19,039 nt of DNA from RPQJ01 sp031404015. Lineage in GTDB: Bacteria > Pseudomonadota > Gammaproteobacteria > Steroidobacterales > Steroidobacteraceae. Of this stretch, positions 8,758 through 15,283 are shown in pieces. Where the stretch lies: contig JANNGT010000022.1 of NCBI GenBank assembly GCA_031404015.1, positions 1 to 19,039 on the forward strand. Reading direction: 5' to 3'. Position numbers and translations under genes: made by a program. The stretch's first letter is position 1; each line of letters opens with the position of its first letter. The notes beneath the pieces are model-generated. The model was not told the origin of the DNA. It was given only the letters and a program-made list of their open reading frames with translations, and did no database searches.

Positions 8758-9459
8758 ATGCCTGTCAAGAAACCGTCTGCCAAGCCAGCGCAGGCGCCAA
8801 AGACAGTTTCTACCAAGGTCGCCAGACCGGCGCCCAAAACAGCGGCCGCACCTGCGGCTCCCAAGCCTGTGTCTGCCAAGGAAAAGGCCGTGCCACGCAA
8901 GACCGTTACCACCGCTGCCACGCCAGCCGTAAAGCCCGCCCCAGTCAAGACCAAGCCAGCGCCCAAGGCTGGTGTCGACGACACGCGCTCCGAGGACGCA
9001 GACTACGCAATGAACCCGAGCCTGCTGTCAGGTCCTCGCAACGTCCAGCCCTACCAGGTGCGGAAGGGCGAGGAGTACATGAGCAAGGAGCAGCTCGTTC
9101 ACTTCCGCAGGATCCTCTCCGTCTGGAAGCAGGACCTGATGCAGGAAGTGGATCGCACGGTGCTCCACATGAAGGATGAAGCGGCGAATTTTCCGGATCC
9201 GAACGACCGCGCCACGCAGGAATCCGAATTCAGCCTCGAACTGCGCACGCGCGACCGCGAGCGCAAGCTGATCCGCAAGATCGACGAAGCCCTGAAGCGC
9301 ATCGACGACGGCAGCTATGGCTTCTGCCTGGAAACCGGCGAACCGATCGGCGTCAAGCGCCTCGAGGCTCGCCCGGTGGCGACGCTGAGCGTCGAAGCGC
9401 AGGAGCGCCGCGAACGTCGCGAAAAGCAGTTTGGCGACCGGGACGACTTCTACCGCTGA
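8758..9459 (+). CDS. dksA: RNA polymerase-binding transcription factor DksA, with Lys/Ala/Pro-rich extension and degenerate zinc finger
   Basis: Binds the RNA polymerase secondary channel and, with ppGpp, reprograms transcription in the stringent response. It has 233 residues against about 151 in E. coli. Residues 1-80 are a low-complexity Lys/Ala/Pro/Thr/Val extension; the conserved protein begins near residue 95. The coiled-coil tip is kept ('NFPDPNDRA', Asp147, Asp150, Ala152), followed by 'EFSLELRTRDRERKLIRKI', almost as in E. coli. In the zinc-finger region only Cys190 remains: the other three ligand positions are Thr193, Ser211 and Ala214, so a four-Cys zinc site cannot form. Similar ETGEP-type versions exist in other proteobacteria, so it is likely functional. 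It is followed by gluQ, a conserved pairing. Confidence 0.93.
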   Translation: MPVKKPSAKPAQAPKTVSTKVARPAPKTAAAPAAPKPVSAKEKAVPRKTVTTAATPAVKPAPVKTKPAPKAGVDDTRSEDADYAMNPSLLSGPRNVQPYQVRKGEEYMSKEQLVHFRRILSVWKQDLMQEVDRTVLHMKDEAANFPDPNDRATQESEFSLELRTRDRERKLIRKIDEALKRIDDGSYGFCLETGEPIGVKRLEARPVATLSVEAQERRERREKQFGDRDDFYR

Positions 9460-9469
9460 TCTCTTCACC

Positions 9470-9513
9470 ACTCCCGCCGTGCGGGAGAGGTCGCGCTCAG
9501 CGCGGGTGAGGGC
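9470..9513 (+). repeat. REP-like palindromic intergenic repeat between dksA and gluQ
   Basis: A perfect 7-bp stem CTCCCGC / GCGGGAG (9471-9477 and 9481-9487) with a 3-nt loop is followed by GAGG, a GCGC-rich spacer and GCGGGTGAGGG ending at 9512. This 'CTCCCGC..GCGGGAGAGG...GGGTGAGGG' layout resembles a dispersed repeat common in high-GC proteobacterial genomes. No T-run follows the hairpin, so it is not a classic terminator, though it could attenuate. Its end provides GAGGG (9508-9512), 7 nt before the gluQ ATG, i.e. the ribosome binding site. Confidence 0.6.
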
Positions 9514-9519
9514 AGAGCA

Positions 9520-10440
9520 ATGAGCTATCGCGGCCGTTTTGCTCCCTCGCCCACCGGCAGGCTCCATTTCGGCTCGCTGGTCGCTGCCGTCGGCAGTTAT
9601 CTCGACGCGCGCGCACACGAGGGCGAGTGGCTCGTGCGCATCGAGGACCTGGATCCGCCGCGCACACGTCCAGGCGCTGCAGACCAGATCCTGGCTGACC
9701 TCGAGGCATACGGCTTCAAGTGGGATGGTCAGGTCGCGTGGCAGAGCGACCGCTTCGACGCCTACGGCGAGATTGTGCAACGCCTCGCGGGCGCCGGCGC
9801 AGTCCGCGTTTGTTCGTGCAGCCGCTCAGCCCTCTCGCGCTTGCCCGAGAATGTGGCGCGTTCGGGTGACTCCGGCGATGAGTTGTTCCATCCGCTGGCT
9901 TGCCTCGAAGCAGCGGCGGCGCCCGGGCGCTCACTGCGCCTGCGCGTGCCGGACGGGCCAGTGACATTCGCTGATCGCAGCCTGGGGCTGCAGTCGATCA
10001 ACGTGGCCGCCACGGTCGGTGACTTCGTGCTCCAGCGCCGCGACGGCCTCTTTGCCTACCAGCTTGCCGTCGTCGTGGACGATGCGGCACAAGGCATCAC
10101 TGACGTCGTGCGCGGCTGTGACCTGCTCGCAAGCACCGCCCGCCAGCTGCTGCTGCAACGTGCGTTGGGGCTGGCGCCGGTGCGATACATGCATTTGCCT
10201 CTTGCCGTGGACGAACGAGGGCTTAAGCTCTCAAAGTCAGGAGAAGCACCAGCCGCCGACGGATGCGACGGCGAGCGAGCGAGCCGACTGGTCAGCGTGC
10301 TCGAGTTCCTCGGGCAGACGCCGCCGCCAGCGCTGCTGCACGCGAGTCTGGACGAAGTCTGGGAATGGGCGCGCCGTCATTGGCGCATCGACGGGTTTGC
10401 AGGCTGTGCAGCACGCACGGCACCGCAAGTGGCATGCTAG
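9520..10440 (+). CDS. gluQ: Glutamyl-Q tRNA(Asp) synthetase GluQ
   Basis: A shortened glutamyl-tRNA synthetase paralogue that attaches glutamate to the queuosine base in the anticodon of tRNA(Asp), not to the tRNA 3' end. The 306 residues match the family (about 300) and lack the anticodon-binding domain of GltX. The class I signatures are present: 'FAPSPTGRLHFGSL' (HIGH-type, residues 7-20) and KLSKS at 235-239. 'VRIEDLDPPR' follows the first motif as expected. A likely zinc site is Cys98-x-Cys100 with His124 and Cys128; E. coli uses Tyr-x3-Cys for the second half. It starts 60 bp after dksA at an ATG with GAGGG 7 nt upstream. The dksA-gluQ order is known in enterobacteria, where the pair can be co-transcribed. 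Confidence 0.95.
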   Translation: MSYRGRFAPSPTGRLHFGSLVAAVGSYLDARAHEGEWLVRIEDLDPPRTRPGAADQILADLEAYGFKWDGQVAWQSDRFDAYGEIVQRLAGAGAVRVCSCSRSALSRLPENVARSGDSGDELFHPLACLEAAAAPGRSLRLRVPDGPVTFADRSLGLQSINVAATVGDFVLQRRDGLFAYQLAVVVDDAAQGITDVVRGCDLLASTARQLLLQRALGLAPVRYMHLPLAVDERGLKLSKSGEAPAADGCDGERASRLVSVLEFLGQTPPPALLHASLDEVWEWARRHWRIDGFAGCAARTAPQVAC

Positions 10441-10455
10441 GCCGGCTATGCCGGC
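10441..10455 (+). repeat. Small hairpin GCCGGC-TAT-GCCGGC after gluQ
   Basis: A 6-bp stem with 3-nt loop directly after the gluQ stop codon. No T-run follows. It contains an in-frame ATG (10448) that could start phaR eight codons earlier. The core is nearly the same as the terminator stem at 12429-12449. Confidence 0.4.
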
Positions 10456-10471
10456 AAGAGGACGCGAAACG

Positions 10472-11017
10472 ATGGCGACTGCCGCGACGAAATCGAGAAC
10501 CAGAAAAACGAAAAGCAGTGACACTGCCGGTGGCGAGGGCAGTACCAGCAAGGGTCCGCGCGTCATCCGCAAGTACCCCAACCGCAGGCTCTATGACACC
10601 GTGGAGAGCCGCTACGTCACGCTGGCGGACATCCGCCGCCTCGTGGTGGAACGCATCGACTTCGTCGTGCTGGACCGCAAGTCGCAGCAGGACATCACGC
10701 GCAGCATCCTGTTGCAGGTGATCGCGGAGCAGGAAGGCGGGGGCGAATCGCTGATGAGCCGCGACTTCCTGTCGCAGGTGATCCGCAGTTACGGCAGCGG
10801 GCTGCACGACTTCGTCGGCCGCTACCTCGATGAAAGCATCAAGCTGTTCGACAAGGAACAGCGAGAACTGCGCGACCGCTTCAAGAGCGTGGTCGGCATC
10901 GACCCGCTCGAGACCGTGACGCAGGTGGCACAGAAAAACTACCAGCGCTGGAAAGCACTGCAGGAAGAAGTTTTCTCGCGCTTGCCGCGGCCGTTCGGTC
11001 GAGACGACCGGGAGTAG
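10472..11017 (+). CDS. phaR: Polyhydroxyalkanoate synthesis regulator PhaR
   Basis: DNA-binding regulator that in PHB/PHA-producing bacteria represses phasin and other storage genes and also binds the polymer. The 181-residue product has a basic Lys/Thr/Ser-rich head (residues 1-28). The N-terminal PHB/PHA-accumulation DNA-binding domain follows at about 29-90, with the hallmark 'IRKYPNRRLYDT' (32-43), 'YVTLADIRRLV' and 'DITRSILLQVI'. A second short conserved segment 'LSQVIRSYGSGLHDFVGRYL' spans about 100-119. The start at 10472 has AAGAGGA (10456-10462) 9 nt upstream; an ATG at 10448 is less likely. No PHA synthase or phasin gene is in the window, so the target is unknown. Its 3' end is 60 bp from the IS256-type element. 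Confidence 0.9.
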   Translation: MATAATKSRTRKTKSSDTAGGEGSTSKGPRVIRKYPNRRLYDTVESRYVTLADIRRLVVERIDFVVLDRKSQQDITRSILLQVIAEQEGGGESLMSRDFLSQVIRSYGSGLHDFVGRYLDESIKLFDKEQRELRDRFKSVVGIDPLETVTQVAQKNYQRWKALQEEVFSRLPRPFGRDDRE

Positions 11018-11076
11018 GAAAGGGGTTAGTGACTAGGGGATAGGGGTTCGTCGGAGTAGGCGCTGCGCCATATGGT

Positions 11077-11100
11077 GGGCGTGTCGGAAATTCTGTGTGT
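11077..11100 (+). repeat. Left terminal inverted repeat of the IS256-type element
   Basis: About 18 of 24 positions match the reverse complement of 12381-12404, including GGG, TGTC, GA and a shared inner TGTGTGT. Confidence 0.6.
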
Positions 11101-11120
11101 GAGCCGGTAGATGACATCAC

Positions 11121-12344
11121 TCACTCGCTCAACACGAATCGATCTTCGAACTGGATGGCCAGTTGCGCCTTGGCAGCATGCCACGTGATCGGCGGGTTCT
11201 TCCACTTCTCGGCGATGTGGCGCAGCGCCAGCCAGATCAGCTTCGTCGCCGCCTGATCGCTCGGAAAGTGCCCCTTGTTGCGCACGGCCTTGCGGACCGA
11301 GGCGTTCAATGACTCGATGGCATTCGTGGTGTAGATGATCTTGCGCACCTCGGCCGGGAAGACAAAGAACGGGATGACCGCTTCCCAGTTGCGCCGCCAG
11401 CTCTGTGCGATCGTCGGGTACTTGCGACCCCACGGGCCCTGGTCGAAGGCCTCGAGTTCGGCCGCCGCTGCCGCGGCGTTCGCCGCGCGATACACCGGCT
11501 TCAGTGCGGCGGCGATCGGCTTGCGTTCCTTCCAGGAAGCAAACTGCATCGAATAGCGGATCAGGTGCACGATGCAGGTCTGGACCACGGTCTGCGGGAA
11601 CACCGCGGTGATCGCTTCCGGAAAGCCCTTGAGGCCATCGACCACGGCGATCAGGATGTCCTGGGTGCCGCGGCTGCGGATCTCGTTCATCACCCGCAGC
11701 CAGAACTTGGCCCCTTCGCTCTGCTCGATCCACAGGCCCAGCACCTCCTTGTGACCGGACGGCCGCATGCCGATCGCCAGGTACACGGCCTTGTTCTTCA
11801 CCAGGCCCTCGTCGCGGATCTTCACCCGCAGCGCATCGAAGAACACGATCGCGTAGCTCGACTCGAGCGGACGGGACTGCCAGGCGGTCACTTCGTCGAT
11901 GACCGAATCGGTCACGGCCGAGACGAGGTCGGGCGAGATCTCGATGCCGTAGAGCTCACGGACGTGGGCCTGGATGTCCCGGGTGCTGACGCCGCGGGCG
12001 TAGAGCGCGATGATCTTGTCGTCGAAACCGGGGAATCGCCGCCGGTACTTGCCGATCAGCACCGGGTCGAAGCGGCCGTGCCGGTCGCGTGGAATCGACA
12101 GCTCCAGCGACCCTTCAGGGGTCAGCACTGTCTTGCCACTGCTGCCGTTGCGGTGGTTGCGCCGGCCCGCCTCGGCCTCGTTCGCAAGATGCACGTCCAT
12201 CTCGGCGTTGAGCATCCGCTCGGCCAGCGCCTTCTTCAGGTCCCCGATCAGGCCGCCCGAATCGAGTACCGACTTCGGGTCACGCCCGGCCAGCAGTTGA
12301 TCCAGCAGTTCCTTGGAAAAAGACTCTGTGTCGTTCTTCGCCAT
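11121..12344 (-). CDS. IS256-family transposase (mutator type)
   Basis: Catalyses movement of the surrounding insertion sequence. It has 407 residues, typical of the family. The DDE triad is visible as Asp170 ('VFFDALRVK'), Asp236 ('AVVDGLKGFPEAI') and Glu344 ('TNAIESLNASVRK'), with the spacing known for IS256. A Cys257-x2-His260 pair ('CIVHLIR') is also conserved. The start ATG at 12344 has GAGGGGA a few bases upstream on the minus strand; the frame could be read 14 codons further up, but this ribosome binding site argues against it. There is no internal stop or frameshift, so the enzyme is likely active or only recently silent. It is the only clearly mobile gene in the window. Confidence 0.95.
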   Translation of the reverse strand: MAKNDTESFSKELLDQLLAGRDPKSVLDSGGLIGDLKKALAERMLNAEMDVHLANEAEAGRRNHRNGSSGKTVLTPEGSLELSIPRDRHGRFDPVLIGKYRRRFPGFDDKIIALYARGVSTRDIQAHVRELYGIEISPDLVSAVTDSVIDEVTAWQSRPLESSYAIVFFDALRVKIRDEGLVKNKAVYLAIGMRPSGHKEVLGLWIEQSEGAKFWLRVMNEIRSRGTQDILIAVVDGLKGFPEAITAVFPQTVVQTCIVHLIRYSMQFASWKERKPIAAALKPVYRAANAAAAAAELEAFDQGPWGRKYPTIAQSWRRNWEAVIPFFVFPAEVRKIIYTTNAIESLNASVRKAVRNKGHFPSDQAATKLIWLALRHIAEKWKNPPITWHAAKAQLAIQFEDRFVLSE

Positions 12345-12380
12345 ACAATCCCCTCGCCCTCGCGGGCAGTGTATGGCCCA

Positions 12381-12404
12381 ACACACAAAAAATCAGACAG
12401 TCCC
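12381..12404 (+). repeat. Right terminal inverted repeat of the IS256-type element
   Basis: Inverted partner of 11077-11100. It starts with ACACACA inside the element and ends CAGTCCC at the outer edge. It lies just upstream of the transposase ATG, so it may carry the transposase promoter. Confidence 0.6.
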
Positions 12405-12428
12405 ATTTTCCCACCTGACCAAACGAAC

Positions 12429-12452
12429 AAGGCCGGCAATGCCGGCCTTTTT
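12429..12452 (+). terminator. Rho-independent terminator
   Basis: A perfect 9-bp GC-rich stem AAGGCCGGC / GCCGGCCTT (12429-12437 and 12441-12449) with loop AAT, overlapping a run of five Ts at 12448-12452. The T-run faces plus, so it ends transcription from the left: originally perhaps phaR, now read-through across the IS. Read on the minus strand the stem is followed by GTTCG rather than a T-run, so it would serve the small DUF2909 gene less well. Confidence 0.8.
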
Positions 12453-12502
12453 CAATGAGAGCCTTCTACTTGTGCCCCAGAACCGCGCGCGCCGCAGGGC
12501 TC

Positions 12503-12538
12503 CTTCCTGCGCTTCCTGCGCTTCCTGCGCTTCCTGCC
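12503..12538 (+). repeat. Four tandem copies of a 9-bp unit (CTTCCTGCG)
   Basis: Units at 12503-12511, 12512-12520, 12521-12529 and 12530-12538; the last ends in C instead of G. On the minus strand the unit reads CGCAGGAAG. The array touches the stop codon of the DUF2909 gene (12540-12538), so it lies in that gene's 3' untranslated region. Copy number is likely to vary between strains because the unit is short and exact. Confidence 0.85.
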
Positions 12539-12747
12539 TACCTCACGTGATTCGGCGTGATCAGACCCGCATACCACGCGATGAACAGTAAAATGAAGAG
12601 CGCGACCGACAACGCGATCCGCACCGTCAGCGCATTGACCATGCGCTTCGACTGGCCTTCGGTGTCTTTCACCAGGTGAAACAGGCCTGAAGCCAGGCTC
12701 AGCACGATGGCGAACAGTACAGCGACGATGAGGATCTTGATGAGCAT
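12538..12747 (-). CDS. Small twin-transmembrane protein, DUF2909 family
   Basis: A 69-residue inner-membrane protein. Two hydrophobic helices ('ILIVAVLFAIVLSLASGLF' at about residues 5-23 and 'IALSVALFILLFIAWYAGL' at about 44-62) are joined by a short charged loop 'KDTEGQSKRMVNALTVR'. DUF2909 proteins are typically coded beside cytochrome c oxidase genes in proteobacteria, between subunit III and SURF1, and in the opposite direction to SURF1. The same orientation is seen here. The function is unknown; a role in oxidase assembly is inferred only from neighbourhood. The start ATG at 12747 is 16 bp from the SURF1 ATG on the other strand, so the two 5' regions must overlap. The frame is open further upstream, but that extension runs into SURF1 and lacks family similarity. 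Confidence 0.82.
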   Translation of the reverse strand: MLIKILIVAVLFAIVLSLASGLFHLVKDTEGQSKRMVNALTVRIALSVALFILLFIAWYAGLITPNHVR

Positions 12748-12763
12748 GGTCTGGCGAGTATAA

Positions 12764-13540
12764 ATGAGCCTGCGGATTGCCAATCGCGACTTCGCTCCGC
12801 GTTTGTGGGCGGTTGCATTGACGGCCGCCGCGATGGCGGCATTCGTCTCGCTTGGCCTGTGGCAGCTCGAGCGCGGCCGCGAGAAGCAGTCGCTGGCGGA
12901 TTCGTTCCAGCGTGGCACGCAGTCCATCGTGGTTCTAGAGCGACAGGTCGCGTTCGACGCCTTGCCGCGTTACCAGCACGTCCAGGCTGCCGGCCAGTAC
13001 GATCCCGCACGGCAGATCTTCATCGACAACATGCCGTCGAAGACTGGCAAACCGGGGTACAGGGTGCTGACGCCACTGCAGCGTGCGGACGGCGATCGTC
13101 TGCTGTTGGTCGACCGCGGCTGGGTGCCCCTCGGCGCAACGCGTGAGGCGCTGCCTCCGGTCCAGGTGTCGTCGGCGCCGCGCACTGTCTCAGGCCGCCT
13201 CGATACGTTGCCCGCACCGGGAGTCCGCGTAGGGGAAGCCGGCGTGGCCGGCGACACGCATTGGCCACGCGTCCTCAATTTTCCCCGACAGGCGGACCTC
13301 GAGCGGGTGCTCGGTGCAAGCGTCGAAGCACGCATCCTGCTGCTCGACCCTGGCATGCCGGACGGCTACGAACGCGCCTGGCGCCCCGCGATGCAGTTCG
13401 GTCCGGAACGTCACCTGGGTTATGCCGTCCAGTGGTTCGCTTTCGCCATCGTCGCCCTGGTCATCTTCATCGCGCTCAGCCTGCGTCCCGTCAAGGATGC
13501 CGACGCTGCAACAGCGCCTCCGACGGATCCCGCACCATGA
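12764..13540 (+). CDS. SURF1 family cytochrome c oxidase assembly protein
   Basis: Inner-membrane factor that helps insert haem a into subunit I of aa3-type cytochrome c oxidase. The 258 residues show the SURF1 plan: an N-terminal helix (about 14-30), a large periplasmic domain and a second helix near the C-terminus ('WFAFAIVALVIFIALSLRP'). Family motifs include 'LGLWQLERGREK', 'GYRVLTPL', 'LLVDRGWVP' and 'HLGYAVQWFAFA'. The ATG at 12764 lies in TATAAATG with no good ribosome binding site. The stop overlaps the next gene's ATG (ATGA at 13537-13540). It is the first gene of a five-gene plus-strand run (SURF1, SCO-like, ctaA, cyoE, VanZ-like). Confidence 0.93.
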   Translation: MSLRIANRDFAPRLWAVALTAAAMAAFVSLGLWQLERGREKQSLADSFQRGTQSIVVLERQVAFDALPRYQHVQAAGQYDPARQIFIDNMPSKTGKPGYRVLTPLQRADGDRLLLVDRGWVPLGATREALPPVQVSSAPRTVSGRLDTLPAPGVRVGEAGVAGDTHWPRVLNFPRQADLERVLGASVEARILLLDPGMPDGYERAWRPAMQFGPERHLGYAVQWFAFAIVALVIFIALSLRPVKDADAATAPPTDPAP

Positions 13541-14175
13541 CAACGCCTGCTGCACAGACCCCGGAACTTGCCAACCGCCGGCGCGGCCGTCGGCAATTGC
13601 TGGTGCTCGCCGGCCTGTTTTTCGTGCCGGTGTTCATCGCCTTCTACCTGTACTACGGTGGTTCCGGCTGGCGACCCGCCGGCGGCACCAACAAGGGTGA
13701 CCTGATCAATCCGGCCGTGCCGCTGCCGCAAGTGGCGCTGGCGCAACCGGACGGCGCGCGCATCCCGCCAGATCTCCTGCAGGGCAAATGGACTGTCGCG
13801 TACCTGGGCGACGGTGCGTGCGACACACGTTGCCGCAAGGCGCTGTACCTGTCACGACAGTCGCGCATTGCGCTCAACAAAGACATGGATCGCGTACAGC
13901 GCGTGTTCTTTGCTACGAGCGTGCAAAAAATCGACGCGGCGTTCTTGGCATCCGAGCACCCCGACCTCGTGCTCGTGGCACTCGGCGATGACCCCGACTC
14001 ACAAGCGTTGCTCGGAAAGTTCCCAGCGCTGGGCGGCGTGCCCGCGGCGACCGCGGGCCGGCTCTACGTGATCGATCCGCTCGGCAACCTGATGCTCAGT
14101 TATTCTACCGCTGCGCCTGACAAGGCGTTGTTCACGGACATCAAGAAACTGCTGCGGCTGTCGCACATCGGCTGA
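13537..14175 (+). CDS. SCO-like thioredoxin-fold protein of the cytochrome oxidase cluster
   Basis: A 212-residue protein with one N-terminal membrane helix (about residues 20-40), so the rest should sit in the periplasm. The core looks like a divergent SCO1/SenC domain: 'LLQGKWTVAYLGDGACDTRC' resembles the strand-loop with the copper-binding CxxxC, here Cys95 and Cys99. Further on, 'GRLYVIDPLGNLML' matches the SCO 'Y-x-x-D/G-P-x-G' strand. The conserved SCO histidine just before that strand is missing (Ala/Thr/Ala/Gly there). It may therefore act as a thiol-disulfide protein or an altered copper chaperone rather than a standard SCO. The order SURF1 / this gene / ctaA / cyoE occurs in Pseudomonas too, where the homologue is poorly characterised. 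The start overlaps the SURF1 stop. Confidence 0.75.
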   Translation: MTTPAAQTPELANRRRGRRQLLVLAGLFFVPVFIAFYLYYGGSGWRPAGGTNKGDLINPAVPLPQVALAQPDGARIPPDLLQGKWTVAYLGDGACDTRCRKALYLSRQSRIALNKDMDRVQRVFFATSVQKIDAAFLASEHPDLVLVALGDDPDSQALLGKFPALGGVPAATAGRLYVIDPLGNLMLSYSTAAPDKALFTDIKKLLRLSHIG

Positions 14176-14185
14176 GTACTCTGCA

Positions 14186-15205
14186 GTGATCACCACGAAT
14201 CGCCTGCCCACCTTTCGCAAGCTGTGCCTGCTGGGCACGATCGTTGCACTCTGCGTGATCGTGCTCGGTGCCTATGTACGACTGAGCCACGCTGGCCTGG
14301 GCTGTCCTGACTGGCCCGGCTGCTACGGTCACCTGACGGCCGGTGAGGCCGCCGAGAATCAGCAGGTCGTCAACGCCGCCTTCCCCGAACGCCCCATCGA
14401 GTATCACAAGGCGCTGAAGGAGATGCTGCACCGCTATCTCGCGGCGGCGCTCGGCCTGCTGATCCTCGTCATCGCTGCGCTTGCCTGGCGCAATCGGCAC
14501 GACGCGCAGCAACCGGTGCGGATGCCGCTCGCCGTGGTCGCGCTCGTCATCTTCCAGGGCATGCTCGGAATGTGGACCGTCACGCTGCTGCTCAAGCCGG
14601 CGATCGTGTCTGCACACCTGCTGGGCGGGCTCACGACGATGGCGTTGCTCTGGTGGATGTCATTGCAGACGGCCCGGCGGTCGCGGCCAAAGGGTGAAGG
14701 CAGCCTGCGCCGCTGGGCGGCGCTGGGTCTTGTGGTGCTCATCGGCCAGATCATGCTTGGCGGCTGGGTCAGCACGAACTACGCCGCTGTTGCGTGCCCC
14801 GATTTCCCAACCTGCCAGCGTTCGTTCTGGCCCGACATGGATTTCAAGGATGCGTTCGTGCTCTGGCGCGGCCTCGGCATCGATTACGAAGGGGGCGTGC
14901 TGGACCATCCGGCGCGCGTCGCGATCCACTTCACGCATCGGCTGGGGGCGATCATCGCGGCGCTCGTCCTCGGGTTCGTCGCCTGGAAGGCCGTGCGGTC
15001 CGGGCAGTCCCGTGGTGTGCGCTCGGCCGGCATCGCGCTCGCACTGGCTCTGGTCACGCAAATGCTGGTCGGTCCGATCATGGTGCTGATGACCTTCCCG
15101 CTGCCGCTCGCCACCGCGCACAACGCCGTGGCTGCGTTGCTCGTGCTGGCGATGGTGGCCCTGCTCCGGTTCCTGTATCCGCCGAGGGCTTCCGGGCTCT
15201 ACTGA
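14186..15205 (+). CDS. ctaA: Haem A synthase CtaA (COX15 family)
   Basis: Eight-helix inner-membrane enzyme that oxidises the C8 methyl group of haem O to a formyl group, making haem A for aa3-type oxidase. The 339 residues are typical of the proteobacterial COX15-like form. The likely haem-binding histidines are His82 ('EMLHRYL'), His144 ('VSAHLLGG'), His251 ('FTHRLGA') and His312 ('ATAHNAV'). Two cysteine pairs are visible: 'GLGCPDWPGC' (Cys40, Cys46) and 'ACPDFPTC' (Cys204, Cys210). The start is a GTG at 14186, 10 bp after the SCO-like gene, with 'VITTNRLPTFRKLCLL' leading into the first helix; no ATG gives a better N-terminus. It works with CyoE, coded next. Confidence 0.95.
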   Translation: MITTNRLPTFRKLCLLGTIVALCVIVLGAYVRLSHAGLGCPDWPGCYGHLTAGEAAENQQVVNAAFPERPIEYHKALKEMLHRYLAAALGLLILVIAALAWRNRHDAQQPVRMPLAVVALVIFQGMLGMWTVTLLLKPAIVSAHLLGGLTTMALLWWMSLQTARRSRPKGEGSLRRWAALGLVVLIGQIMLGGWVSTNYAAVACPDFPTCQRSFWPDMDFKDAFVLWRGLGIDYEGGVLDHPARVAIHFTHRLGAIIAALVLGFVAWKAVRSGQSRGVRSAGIALALALVTQMLVGPIMVLMTFPLPLATAHNAVAALLVLAMVALLRFLYPPRASGLY

Positions 15206-15283
15206 CGCCGGAACCGCCGGACCGTGTCGGCCGCGGACGTAGCGCGGCTGCAGACGGTCCGTAACGGTACAATTGCCGTCCTC

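Larger units (their letters stand above)
11077..12404 (-). mobile_element. IS256-family insertion sequence (about 1.33 kb)
   Basis: One full-length IS256-type transposase gene flanked by imperfect inverted ends of about 24 bp. The left end begins GGGCGTGTCGGA and the right end, read inward on the minus strand, begins GGGACTGTCTGA; both run into TGTGTGT. The size is normal for the family. The outer limits are provisional: I placed them at the outermost matching GGG. The 9 bases flanking each end (CCATATGGT left, ATTTTCCCA right) do not match, so the 8-9 bp target duplication usual for IS256 elements is not visible. It lies between phaR and a plus-strand terminator. Confidence 0.85.

Noticed and set aside
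8758..9000. A separate histone-like (H1/AlgP-type) gene in the Lys/Ala/Pro-rich stretch before dksA
   Set aside because: There is no stop codon between it and the DksA domain, and the ribosome binding site at 8745-8750 supports one fused product.
9470..9490. Classic terminator between dksA and gluQ
   Set aside because: The stem is good but no T-run follows, and the sequence continues into a repeat-like pattern and the gluQ ribosome binding site.
12503..12538. CRISPR-like array
   Set aside because: The 9-bp units are contiguous with no spacers; it is a simple tandem repeat.
15224..15283. GTG start of cyoE at 15224
   Set aside because: The 20 extra residues have no resemblance to CyoE N-termini; the ATG at 15284 fits better.
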